NCBI GenBank assembly: GCA_903952205.1
Contig: CAJBEZ010000038.1
Span: forward strand, 1-64,000
Origin: an uncultured Desulfomonile sp.
GTDB lineage: Bacteria > Desulfobacterota > Desulfomonilia > Desulfomonilales > Desulfomonilaceae
Length of the DNA stretch: 64,000 nucleotides
Direction: 5' to 3'
Within the stretch, counting starts at the first letter, position 1. Each line of letters starts with the position of its first letter. A program made the translations under genes and the position numbers. Shown one piece after another: positions 27,176 to 35,771 of this stretch. The notes beneath the pieces are model-generated. The model was not told the DNA's origin and did no database searches. It saw nothing but the letters and a program-made list of their open reading frames with translations.

Positions 27176-27637
27176 ATGGCTATGCTAAAAGCGGGAGACA
27201 AGGCCCCGGACTTTTCGTTGACCGATCAAAACGGCGACACTGTGAAATTGTCCCAATTCAAGGGCGGGAAATTGCTGGTTTACTTCTATCCAAAGGCGGA
27301 CACGTCCGGATGCGTGAAACAGGCGTGCAGTATTCGTGACGCTGCCCCGGACTTCGGTGGTTTAAGTGTCGCGGCTGTGGGAATCAGCCCTGACAAGCCG
27401 GACAAGCAGAAGAAATTTGACGCAAAATACTCTCTTGGATTCCCCTTACTTTCCGATGTGGACAACTCTGTAGCAAAGGCTTTCGGCGCGTGGGGCGAGA
27501 AAAAGATGTACGGAAAGACTTATGAGGGTATAATCAGGTCAGCTTTCCTTATAGATGAAAATAGCGTTATACTTAATGTTTGGTACAAAGTGAGTCCAGC
27601 GGACACGGCTTCCAACGTAATGAAAGCCCTATCATAG
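27176..27637 (+). CDS. bcp: Peroxiredoxin, BCP/PrxQ type
   Basis: 153 aa thioredoxin-fold peroxidase. Peroxidatic C46 in ADTSGC, where Ser replaces the usual Pro of TPGC, and resolving C51 five residues later, so it is the atypical two-Cys form. KAPDFSLTDQNG and YPKADTSGC are family signatures. GAGGAGG lies 10 nt upstream of the ATG. It reduces hydroperoxides with thioredoxin and lies 55 nt downstream of the acyl-CoA dehydrogenase gene. Peroxide defence in an anaerobe is the likely role. Confidence 0.88.
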   Translation: MAMLKAGDKAPDFSLTDQNGDTVKLSQFKGGKLLVYFYPKADTSGCVKQACSIRDAAPDFGGLSVAAVGISPDKPDKQKKFDAKYSLGFPLLSDVDNSVAKAFGAWGEKKMYGKTYEGIIRSAFLIDENSVILNVWYKVSPADTASNVMKALS

Positions 27638-27682
27638 GCGTCGAGCTCTTGAACATGCAAACAGAGCGACGGGGATTATATA

Positions 27683-28681
27683 TTGAAATTTGTTGATCAG
27701 GCCAAAATCAAGGTGACATCCGGCAAAGGCGGCCACGGGTGCATAAGCTTCCGCAGGGAGGCTTTTGTTCCAATGGGCGGCCCCGATGGAGGCGACGGCG
27801 GAAAAGGCGGCGATGTTATTATCCGAGCGGATGAATCGCTTAATACGCTCCTTGACTGCCAGTATCAGCAATTGTACCGGGCAAAAAAGGGCGCTGACGG
27901 AATGGGCAAGAACAAAACCGGCCGGTCGGCGGATGACCTTATCATAAATGTTCCACCAGGGACTCAGATATATGACGCGGCCAGCGCTGAACTCATTGCG
28001 GACCTTGATGAGTCCAACAGTTCCGCTGTTGTGGCCAAGGGAGGAAGAGGCGGCCAGGGAAACGCCAGGTTCGCCACATCCCGAAACCAGGCCCCAAGGA
28101 AGGCGCAGCCGGGTGGCCCGGCCGTGGAACTCGAACTTCGCCTTGAGCTTAAACTCATTGCGGATGTTGGTCTTGTGGGGCTTCCAAACAGCGGCAAGTC
28201 GACTCTCATATCCTGCGTCAGCAACGCAAGGCCCAAGATTGCGGATTATCCATTTACCACCAAGGTCCCCGGACTTGGTGTTGTACGGGCGGCCGACGGC
28301 CGTGATTTTGTAATGGCGGACATCCCGGGCCTTATCGAAGGCGCTCATGAGGGAGCGGGTATGGGGGACCTTTTCCTGAGACATATTGAAAGGACACGAA
28401 TACTCCTGCACCTTGTGGATCCTGGGCCACTGGTCGAACCACCCGCTATCGAGAGATTTCGGGTTATCATGTCCGAACTCGATTCTTACAGCCCTGAACT
28501 CTCTTCCAGACAAATGATCGTGGTCCTCACCAAGATGGACATTACTGAGAACAGGCCGGCCGCTGAAGAACTTTCCAAATTTATTGAAGCGCAAAACCTG
28601 CCTGTCCTCAGGATTTCCGCGATATCTGGAGAAGGTGTCAGGGAACTGCTCCTGCAGGTTTCAAAAATGCTCAAGGTCTAG
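27683..28681 (+). CDS. obg: GTPase Obg/CgtA
   Basis: 332 aa starting at TTG 27683 (KFVDQAKIKVTSGKGGHGC), with GGGG upstream. The N-terminal Gly-rich Obg fold (1-158) is complete. The G domain has GLPNSGKST (G1), DIPGLIEGAHEGAGMG (G3/switch II) and LTKMD (G4). There is no C-terminal OCT domain, which is a common short form. It is needed for 50S ribosome maturation and stress signalling. The obg-proB order with a 10-nt gap is typical of many bacteria; rplU-rpmA are not upstream here. Confidence 0.93.
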   Translation: MKFVDQAKIKVTSGKGGHGCISFRREAFVPMGGPDGGDGGKGGDVIIRADESLNTLLDCQYQQLYRAKKGADGMGKNKTGRSADDLIINVPPGTQIYDAASAELIADLDESNSSAVVAKGGRGGQGNARFATSRNQAPRKAQPGGPAVELELRLELKLIADVGLVGLPNSGKSTLISCVSNARPKIADYPFTTKVPGLGVVRAADGRDFVMADIPGLIEGAHEGAGMGDLFLRHIERTRILLHLVDPGPLVEPPAIERFRVIMSELDSYSPELSSRQMIVVLTKMDITENRPAAEELSKFIEAQNLPVLRISAISGEGVRELLLQVSKMLKV

Positions 28682-28691
28682 GGCCCCGGAA

Positions 28692-29825
28692 ATGAACTGC
28701 CACGAAATAAGATCAAGTATCATTTCTCATGTCCGCAGGGTCGTCGTAAAACTCGGCTCCAGCGTTGTGACAACTCAAAACGGGTTGGACCGTAAAATCA
28801 TAAATGGGCTTGCGGATGAAATATGTTCATACAGGAACAAGGGAAAAGAATTCATCATAGTTTCCTCCGGGGCTGTAGCCGCGGGCGTCAGGCGGATGAA
28901 GCTCAAAGAGGGAGCGAGGACGATCCCTCAGAAACAGGCGGCTGCGTCTGTCGGGCAGAGTAGGCTCATGGCCGCGTATGACGAGGCTTTCTCACTACAT
29001 GGGGCCCGTGTGGGCCAGATGCTGCTCACCCGTGACGACCTTTCGCACCGGCGTCGCTATCTCAACGCCAGAAACACCCTTATGACGCTCCTTTCATGGG
29101 GGGTTACCCCCATAATTAATGAAAACGACACAGTCGTCGTTGATGAGATCAAGCTGGGTGACAATGACAACCTGTCGGCGCTTGTGGCCGTGCTCGCGTC
29201 CGCGGACCTCCTGCTGACACTTACGGACATGGAAGGGTTTATGGACTGCGACCCGCGGATAAACTCGAACGCCTGCCTCATAGAGGTGATTGACGATATT
29301 ACGCCTGAAATTTGCTGCCAGGCCGGTGGTTCTTCGTCATCCGTCGGCCGTGGAGGCATGGCTTCCAAGATTGAAGCCGCGACCAAGGTACGCATGTCCG
29401 GTATTCCCATGATTATCGCCAAAGGCAAGACTCCCAACCTTATAAGCCGTGTCCTTGAAGGCGAACACATCGGGACACTCGTCCTGCCGGCGAAAGAAAA
29501 AATATCGGCCCGCAAACACTGGATAAGGTACAACCTTGAGCCGGAAGGGACACTGCATGTGGACAACGGGGCTGTAAGGGCCATAAAGTCCAGCGGAAAG
29601 AGTTTGCTGCCCATCGGCGTCACAGAAATCGAAGGCGAATTTGAAGACGGCTCCGCTGTCAGCATCATGGGACCCGAAGGCACAGCGCTGGCCGTGGGAC
29701 TCACCAATTATTCGTCGGACGAATTACGGAAGATCATTGGGAGACAGACCCCGGAGATTGACTGGATTCTGGGTTACCGACGCAATGATGAGGCTGTTCA
29801 CGCCGATAATCTTGTCGTCCTGTAA
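28692..29825 (+). CDS. proB: Glutamate 5-kinase
   Basis: 377 aa from the ATG at 28692. Amino-acid-kinase domain: VVVKLGSSVVT, VSSGAVAAG, INENDTV, GDNDNLSALVA and GRGGMASKIEAA. A C-terminal PUA domain (from about 280: GTLHVDNGAVRAIKSSGKSLLPIGV) is present, as in the long bacterial form. It phosphorylates glutamate in the first step of proline synthesis. An upstream in-frame extension lies inside obg and is not used. proA is not adjacent. Confidence 0.93.
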   Translation: MNCHEIRSSIISHVRRVVVKLGSSVVTTQNGLDRKIINGLADEICSYRNKGKEFIIVSSGAVAAGVRRMKLKEGARTIPQKQAAASVGQSRLMAAYDEAFSLHGARVGQMLLTRDDLSHRRRYLNARNTLMTLLSWGVTPIINENDTVVVDEIKLGDNDNLSALVAVLASADLLLTLTDMEGFMDCDPRINSNACLIEVIDDITPEICCQAGGSSSSVGRGGMASKIEAATKVRMSGIPMIIAKGKTPNLISRVLEGEHIGTLVLPAKEKISARKHWIRYNLEPEGTLHVDNGAVRAIKSSGKSLLPIGVTEIEGEFEDGSAVSIMGPEGTALAVGLTNYSSDELRKIIGRQTPEIDWILGYRRNDEAVHADNLVVL

Positions 29826-29849
29826 TACCATTTTGTGACGGATACATTG

Positions 29850-29950
29850 TGGCGTGACTGTGGAACTGAACGAAGATTTGACGGCCTCGCGACACTCGTA
29901 GTGAAGGTCCTCAGTCATGCCTGCGCCGGCAAAGGCGCCTGTTCAAAAGT
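29850..29950 (-). repeat. Dispersed structured repeat, copy 1 (core TTCACTACGAGTG)
   Basis: On the minus strand the core reads CTTCACTACGAGTGTCGCG, then GCCGTCAAATCTTCGTTCAG, preceded by GAACAGGCGCCTT. The ends of the core are flanked by short imperfect inverted arms (GGCATGACTG / CAGTCACGCC). Copies 2 and 3 are at 37.7 and 42.05 kb. Arms differ between copies but still pair. Confidence 0.7.
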
Positions 29951-30041
29951 AAATCACTATAACGCCAGGCTTTAATCCCAGGCTTTAATTGACACATTAG
30001 TCCTTAAACTGTAAAATAGCATAAGTTGGGGAGGGAAATCC

Positions 30042-31034
30042 TTGGTTTCCGGAAGGATTTTCATCCCTATGGGTTTGACAAGTCAAAGCCATATCGCCCG
30101 CCGCTCCTTGACAGCGCCTATCAACGGCGTTCTCTCAAGATTCCTTGGAGCGCTGCTTGTTTTCGCGCTCGTAACTTCCCTCGGATCTTGCTCATTAGTT
30201 TCCTACTCAATGGCTGTCCGGAACCAGATGGATATCCCGGAACTCACTGAAAAACATCTTGTCACTGATGACAACGGGGAAATCCCTTACCAGCGTTACA
30301 GGCTGGATCCCTGGAGTGATGATTTCCGATACGTTTGGATGGTGGGGAATTATGATTTCCGTAAATTCGACAATCTCGAACTGATACTCTATTTCCACGG
30401 TATGAGTTCCAAAGATTACTACACGGCTTTCCGCAAGGAGATCAACGCGCTTGCCGCCAAGAGACCGGACCGCCCGTTCCTGTTTGTAGGGTTCGTGGAC
30501 ACGCCTTTCGTATCAACGGCCAATCGTTCCAAGGCCCGTTGGAGTTCTTTCGCAATCAAGGACGGAGATTATCCTGAACTTCTTTTCAAGTCCGTCAACA
30601 GCATTTTCAAATCACTAAAAAGGACTTTCCCCAACATTAAGTCGGATAGAACGACAATGACGCTCGCGGGTTTCTCGGGCGGAGGCCGAGTCCTTGACGC
30701 CGTAGGAAGCTGGCTTGCGAAAAGCCCAAAGGAAGACCCTTACGCTGAAGTATTCAGGGCGAGGCTTTCAAAAATAGTCTATTTTGACTGCTGGTTCGAC
30801 AAAGACGTCGTGGACACCATACCCGCCCTTTTGGAAAGCAACCCCGGCATCAAGATCGTGGGCACGGTGCACATGAAGAAACCCTCTGAGCTGGCCTTGA
30901 TCCTTGCCGACAGATTCAAAATGAAGCGGCACAGGAAGACTAACGACCTTGTAGGCGCAAATGGTAGGATCGTCATATACCACGGCGACTCACACTGGGA
31001 CGCGATGATATCCAGGCTGGCGCAATCCCTTTAG
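30042..31034 (+). CDS. Putative alpha/beta-hydrolase-like lipoprotein
   Basis: 330 aa from TTG 30042 (GGGAGG 7 nt upstream); ATG 30069 is an alternative start. The long signal ends at LVTSLGSC, a lipobox, so an outer- or inner-membrane lipoprotein is likely. The mature part reads LELILYFHGMSSKDYYTAFRKEI (oxyanion-type HG), LAGFSGGGRVLD (G-x-S-x-G-like nucleophile elbow) and a late IVIYHGDSHWDAM that could carry the His. Together these suggest an alpha/beta-hydrolase fold with unknown substrate. It lies between proB and folC with its own leader. Confidence 0.6.
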   Translation: MVSGRIFIPMGLTSQSHIARRSLTAPINGVLSRFLGALLVFALVTSLGSCSLVSYSMAVRNQMDIPELTEKHLVTDDNGEIPYQRYRLDPWSDDFRYVWMVGNYDFRKFDNLELILYFHGMSSKDYYTAFRKEINALAAKRPDRPFLFVGFVDTPFVSTANRSKARWSSFAIKDGDYPELLFKSVNSIFKSLKRTFPNIKSDRTTMTLAGFSGGGRVLDAVGSWLAKSPKEDPYAEVFRARLSKIVYFDCWFDKDVVDTIPALLESNPGIKIVGTVHMKKPSELALILADRFKMKRHRKTNDLVGANGRIVIYHGDSHWDAMISRLAQSL

Positions 31035-31217
31035 GAATCAGGCGCCGGTCTGACCGTAGCCGGGAGCGTCCATCGGCCATAACCACTCTCGCTGACGGGC
31101 ATACTTGGCAGTTTATTAATCAATACAATATATTAGCCATTTTCCGTCCTTGACGCGTCAAGCGCGCTATGATATTAGAATCATTTAGAACTTGCATCAT
31201 TGCCCGGAGGAAATTCA

Positions 31218-32522
31218 ATGCCACAGGCAGAGGCGTTCCCTGTCGATGTAGACCGGGAATATTCCAGGACCATTGATTTTTTATATAGTTTCGAGCGCTT
31301 CGGAATACTACTCGGCCTTGAGAACATTTCATCACTGCTGGCGGCCATTGGGAACCCGCAGGACCAGTTCAGGTCTGTTCACGTCGCAGGGAGTAACGGC
31401 AAAGGATCGACTTCTTCCCTGATCGAGGCAATGGCCGGCGGCTCAGGTTTGACCACGGCGCTCTACACTTCCCCCCATTTGAATGATTTCAGGGAACGAA
31501 TCCGCATCAACGGCAAGTTCGTGTCAAAAGAAGAAATCATCGGAGCGACCAAAAAGATACTGCCGATCTACGACCATGAAAGGACTACCTTCTTCGAGTA
31601 TACGACGGCCATAGCCTTTGACTGTATAGCCCACGCAAAACCCGACCTCGGGATAATCGAGGTTGGTCTGGGCGGCAGGCTTGACGCCACCAACACGATC
31701 AAACCTCTAGTGAGTGTGATCACGGACATTTCCAGGGAACACGAAGATTATCTTGGCGTCGGCATAAAAGCGGTAGCGACTGAAAAGGCCGGGATAATAA
31801 AGGAAAACACGCCTGTAGTGACCGGGGCGAGCCGCAAGGAGGCACGAGAGGTCATATTATCCACGGCGTCGGCGCTGAATGCCCCTGTATATGAATTCGG
31901 CCGTGAATTCAGGGGGACTCGGACGTCCCTGAACACGTTTGACTACAGGTCCAGCGGTATGTCGCTCCCCGGACTGCGCATGGCCATGACCGGCGCTCAT
32001 CAGATGAAGAACGCTTCTCTCGCCATACGGTCAGTCGAGGAACTCGTAAGGAAAGGCTACAAAATATCACCCGAGGCCATCAGGAAAGCGGTTGAGACGA
32101 CTCAGTTCCCCGGCCGCTTCGAACTGCTGCGGCGCAACCCCGACGTCATCATAGACGGGGCGCACACGCCGGAAGGCATGAGGCTGCTGAAAAGCGCCTT
32201 GCTCAAACTGTATCCTCTCCGAAACATCTTTCTTTTGCTCGGCATTCTGAAAGACAAGTACGTTGACACGCTTGTCCGCACGATCGTACCAATAGCAAAG
32301 AAAATCGTTTGTGTGGCCCCTCACAGCGACAGGAGCCTTGAGCCGGAGGCGCTAGCCCGTAAGGTCGGGGATATGGGGGCTGAGGCCCTGGCCGCGGATT
32401 CAATTGAAGAAGGATTTATGGCGTTGATGGAAGAAGCCGGAAAAGACGACGCCATCGTCGCAGCGGGCTCATTGTACATGATAGGACCAGTCCGAAGGGC
32501 CTGTGGGAAAAGTGACGAGTGA
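31218..32522 (+). CDS. folC: Bifunctional folylpolyglutamate/dihydrofolate synthase
   Basis: 434 aa from ATG 31218 with CGGAGG 8 nt upstream. Mur-ligase fold: P-loop VAGSNGKGSTSS, TSPHLNDFRERI (family signature), GLGGRLDATNTI, KAGIIKENTPVVTG, FPGRFELL and IIDGAHTPEGM. It adds glutamate to folates in an ATP-dependent step. The stop overlaps the GTG start of lptD by 4 nt. Confidence 0.93.
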   Translation: MPQAEAFPVDVDREYSRTIDFLYSFERFGILLGLENISSLLAAIGNPQDQFRSVHVAGSNGKGSTSSLIEAMAGGSGLTTALYTSPHLNDFRERIRINGKFVSKEEIIGATKKILPIYDHERTTFFEYTTAIAFDCIAHAKPDLGIIEVGLGGRLDATNTIKPLVSVITDISREHEDYLGVGIKAVATEKAGIIKENTPVVTGASRKEAREVILSTASALNAPVYEFGREFRGTRTSLNTFDYRSSGMSLPGLRMAMTGAHQMKNASLAIRSVEELVRKGYKISPEAIRKAVETTQFPGRFELLRRNPDVIIDGAHTPEGMRLLKSALLKLYPLRNIFLLLGILKDKYVDTLVRTIVPIAKKIVCVAPHSDRSLEPEALARKVGDMGAEALAADSIEEGFMALMEEAGKDDAIVAAGSLYMIGPVRRACGKSDE

Positions 32523-34783
32523 TACCTCGTAGAGTTCAAATCCTTAATTTGTTTCGTTTAGGAGCAATCCTGGCCGGCGCCTTGATTGTATTCGCCGCGT
32601 CGTCTTCTGCAGTGGCCCAGGAAAAGGGGACCACGGAAACAACAATACCAGGATCAATACTGTCAGGCAATTCGCCCGTGCAGATGTCGGCGGAGCGACT
32701 TTCGTACAATCACCAGACAGGCGTATATACGGCAAGGGGCAATGTCACTCTCGGGCAGGGCAGCATCCGGCTTCGGGCGGACAGCATTGTTTTCGAGGCG
32801 AAAACCGGAGAACTTACAGCTTCCGGCGGGGTAATAGTGAGGGCCGGGACTCATGTCGTAGAAGCTGAAAAGGTGGCGATAAACCTTAAAGAGGCCACAG
32901 GCGTGCTCTTCAACGGAAAGTTGCTCATGACAAGGCAGCACATTTACCTTGAGGGCAAGAAGATCGAAAAGAAGGGATCATCTGAATACAGTGTTCAGGA
33001 AGGCAGTTTCACAACGTGTGATGGGCCTACTCCTGATTGGAAAATAACAGGAAGGGACCTTGACGTCACTGTCGAAGGTTATGGCACACTCAAGCACGGG
33101 TTCTTCCACATAAAGGACATCCCTGTCTTTTATCTGCCGTGGCTGATTTATCCGGCGAAACGGGAGCGGCAGACCGGTTTGCTAATGCCGTCGACGTCCA
33201 CCAGCACCATGAGGGGACTCGATGTTCGCCTGCCGTTGTTCATCAATATTTCGCCCAGCGTGGACGCCACCGTTTCACCGAGGTACTGCTCAAACAGGGC
33301 CGTCCAGTGCGGGCTTGAACTTCGCTACAACCCGACTGAGGACTTAAAGGGCCGCTTTTACGGGGAATACACTTATGACCGGCAGTTTGGCCCGCCGAAC
33401 GACCCCGAAAAAAATCTCTTCTACGCAACCTGGCGTCATGACCAGGATTTTTCTGGGGCCGCTCGTCTCAAAACCAATCTTCAGTGGGTATCTGATCGAA
33501 ACTACTTTGATGTATGGGGTGGAAGATTCGATAAACGCCTTCGGGTGCGCTACATGGAATCCAACGCCATTCTTTACAGACAGTCGACCAACTTCCTGTT
33601 TCAGGGTGAAGCGAGATATTTCGACAATCTTGACCTGGCGGACAACGCAAAGACCGTGCAGAATACTCCTACACTGACGGCGACACTGTTCAACAGGCAG
33701 GTCCCATACACCCCGTTTTACGTGAACTCGAGCGTCACCTACAATTACTTTCACGCCCCAATAATGAACGAGGCGTGGCTTGGAGCGAGGGTGCAATGGG
33801 ACACCCGTCTTAGCCTTCCGGTTTCCCTGGGGCAATATCTCAAGTTTGACCCCTCCATAACCTATCTTGGCAGAGGATACGCCGCGGATTTTTACGAGCG
33901 CGGGAAAAGCGTGAGTTCGGTAAACTCCGTGAGGACGGACCTTTATCAGGTCAGGACTGACGCATTCACGGACATTAACAAAGTTTATGGGGGTCCTTCT
34001 CTAGGTTTTCAGAAGATCAAGCATTCGGTAAGACCCAGAGTCGCGTGGACTTACAGACCGGTGAGGAGTCGCCAGAAATATCCTTATTTTGATGAGACCG
34101 ACCGCATGGATGAGGTCAGTTTGCTGACGGCTGAAATGAGACAGTCGCTTGTCGGACGGATCGCTCCCGGCCAGTATCTTGATATTGCTTCGTTCAACAT
34201 CAGTCAGGGATACGATTTCTTCAACACGAGGACGGCGGAAGATCCCCTTGGAGAAAGGTCCCCTCTCAAGTCGCACTGGACGTACACCCAGGCCGAGCTT
34301 TCGATAAAACCGCACTCGCTATTTGATTTGCGGGCGCAAGCTGAATATGACCCGGTCATGAATCGTGCAAGGAGCTATTCAATAAATCTTGGAGTCATGG
34401 ATCATAGGGGTGACACTTTCCAGGTGCTGCACCAGTTTGCGGAGGATGACTTTCGTGAGGAGTTGAACCGTCAGACGAACCTGAACCTGCAGGTTAAGGT
34501 GTCATCCGCCCTGGATCTTTTTCTCGAGAACCAGTATACACACCAGTTTAACTTCGCCTATTTCACCAGCGTCGGAATTAACTACCACCCGCAGTGCTGG
34601 AGCGTTCTACTCAAATATTCGGAATCACGGGAACAGGACCCCCTGACTCAGAAAATCAGGGACGTGGACCAGACGGTTTTTGTCACGCTCTCGTTGTATG
34701 GGCTTGGCCAGGTTTACAGGTTCACGAGGGATTGGAGCGACATGTTCGGCCCAAGCGCCGATCTTGGAGCGAACTTCTTTTGA
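32519..34783 (+). CDS. lptD: LPS-assembly outer-membrane protein LptD
   Basis: 754 aa, GTG start overlapping folC. Signal peptide (about 1-34, ending SSAVAQ). LptA/OstA-like beta-taco domain about 50-180 (SAERLSYNHQTGVYTARGNV, EAKTGELTASGGV). Conserved VQEGSFTTCDGPTPDWKI, DIPVFYLPWLIYPAKRERQTGLLMP, then a long beta-barrel to the C-terminal F. It inserts lipopolysaccharide into the outer leaflet together with LptE, which shows that the organism has an LPS outer membrane. Confidence 0.92.
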   Translation: MIPRRVQILNLFRLGAILAGALIVFAASSSAVAQEKGTTETTIPGSILSGNSPVQMSAERLSYNHQTGVYTARGNVTLGQGSIRLRADSIVFEAKTGELTASGGVIVRAGTHVVEAEKVAINLKEATGVLFNGKLLMTRQHIYLEGKKIEKKGSSEYSVQEGSFTTCDGPTPDWKITGRDLDVTVEGYGTLKHGFFHIKDIPVFYLPWLIYPAKRERQTGLLMPSTSTSTMRGLDVRLPLFINISPSVDATVSPRYCSNRAVQCGLELRYNPTEDLKGRFYGEYTYDRQFGPPNDPEKNLFYATWRHDQDFSGAARLKTNLQWVSDRNYFDVWGGRFDKRLRVRYMESNAILYRQSTNFLFQGEARYFDNLDLADNAKTVQNTPTLTATLFNRQVPYTPFYVNSSVTYNYFHAPIMNEAWLGARVQWDTRLSLPVSLGQYLKFDPSITYLGRGYAADFYERGKSVSSVNSVRTDLYQVRTDAFTDINKVYGGPSLGFQKIKHSVRPRVAWTYRPVRSRQKYPYFDETDRMDEVSLLTAEMRQSLVGRIAPGQYLDIASFNISQGYDFFNTRTAEDPLGERSPLKSHWTYTQAELSIKPHSLFDLRAQAEYDPVMNRARSYSINLGVMDHRGDTFQVLHQFAEDDFREELNRQTNLNLQVKVSSALDLFLENQYTHQFNFAYFTSVGINYHPQCWSVLLKYSESREQDPLTQKIRDVDQTVFVTLSLYGLGQVYRFTRDWSDMFGPSADLGANFF

Positions 34784-34838
34784 GTGTTGGGGGCCGCGGG
34801 CCTTTTTCATGCAATCGTCACGACCGGCGGAGGCGAAT

Positions 34839-34880
34839 TGTCATTTCGAGCGAGCGTAGCGACGAGAAATCTTACCCGCG
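34839..34880 (+). repeat. GTCATTTCGAGCGAGCGTAG dispersed repeat
   Basis: GTCATTTCGAGCGAGCGTAG continues with CGACGAGAAATCTTACC. Related copies with GTCATCTCGAGCGAGCG...CGACGAGAGATC lie at 48.43, 55.12 and 62.15 kb. GTCATTTCGA / GAAATGAC ends also border other repeat blocks. It forms an imperfect hairpin (GATTTCTCG/CGAG-type arms). Confidence 0.65.
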
Positions 34881-34932
34881 TCTGTTCAGAGGTTTGGTGG
34901 GCTAAACATCTATTCCGCAAAAGATCGGTTTT

Positions 34933-35259
34933 TTAAATAGCGGCTCTCTTTACCTCGTGGTCAATCCGTTCTGAGAGCTTTTCCTGAGTTGTCTCAAGAT
35001 CATAATCAGATTGTAGTCCCATCCAGAACTGGGCGGATATTCCGAAATACTTCGCCAGTCGAAGCGCAGTGTCGGCTGTGATGGACCTCCTGCCGTGGAT
35101 GATCTCATTTATTCGTCGGGGAGAAACGCCGAGGTCTCGACCAAGCCGATTCTGGGAAATTCCCATCGGACTCATAAATTCTTTAAACAATACTTCCCCT
35201 GGATGAAGCGGGGCTAATTTCGGAGCAATCATTTTTTTGTCGCCAAAGCTTTTGATCAT
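34933..35259 (-). CDS. higA: HigA-family antitoxin, orphan, fused to a toxin-start remnant
   Basis: 108 aa from ATG 35259. Residues 10 onward (MIAPKLAPLHPGEVLFKEFM) are the standard HigA start, with an XRE HTH (ISQNRLGRDLGVSPRRINEIIHGRRSITADTALRLAKYFG) and the HigA-specific FWMGLQSDYDLE. The first nine residues, MIKSFGDKK, look like the beginning of a HigB toxin (these often begin MIKSF...). No toxin gene lies between this start and the upstream operator-promoter, so most of higB seems to have been deleted in frame. A start at 35232 would give a normal 99-aa HigA. Confidence 0.82.
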   Translation of the reverse strand: MIKSFGDKKMIAPKLAPLHPGEVLFKEFMSPMGISQNRLGRDLGVSPRRINEIIHGRRSITADTALRLAKYFGISAQFWMGLQSDYDLETTQEKLSERIDHEVKRAAI

Positions 35260-35270
35260 ATAGATTATAG

Positions 35271-35289
35271 TATAACGTTTGACGTTATA
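35271..35289. promoter_or_regulatory. HigA-type operator palindrome
   Basis: TATAACGT-TTG-ACGTTATA, perfect 8-bp arms with a 3-nt centre. Its left edge overlaps the TATACTATAATC -10-like sequence lying 7-15 nt before the ATG of the orphan higA. In higBA operons such a palindrome sits in front of higB and is bound by HigA, which fits loss of the toxin gene. Confidence 0.7.
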
Positions 35290-35295
35290 AACCAA

Positions 35296-35771
35296 GTAAA
35301 ATTCCGAACACTTCGGGCCGGGTAATCAAAATACCGGAAACACCAATCGCCCGGCGATGCCGGGGGCTGAATTAGGTTACCCCGTCCGGGGTAAAGGCAA
35401 TCGTCGGCCACAGGCCGACCTACGTTATGATCACATCCAACCAGCGACCGTCAGTGAATGTCATTTCGACCCTTGGGAGAAATCCGACCCAGCCGCTATA
35501 GATGCGCAGACCTGAAACGTAGGGATGATCCGGGTACGGCGGGGGCTCAAGATTTTGAGCCCCTACAGCGGGGACCTATCCTGTAACGGTGTTTATTACA
35601 CTCGCCCGGCCCCTCCCACGGCGTTGCCGTGGGCTAACATATCATGCCCCCGTTGGGGGCGATCAGACCATGCATGGTAACCATTGGGCCCCTCGCCCAC
35701 AATCGTCTTTACCCCGACAGGGGTTACATAATTGAACCCCTACAGAGTTATACGTTACCATCGCGGCCCCT
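35296..35771. repeat. Repeat-filled intergenic block
   Basis: No gene is seen. It contains GTCGGCCACAGGCCGAC (35402-35418), the 24-bp palindrome GGGGCTCAA-GATT-TTGAGCCCC (35541-35564), a TATCC-TGTAACGGTGTTTATTAC segment found again at 48.2, 57.4, 58.3 and 59.15 kb, then the hairpin unit CCCACGGCGTTGCCGTGGG, ATGCCCCCGTTGGGGGCGATCA and ACCCCGACAGGGGT that also occurs at 13.2, 14.4 and 53 kb. Confidence 0.8.
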
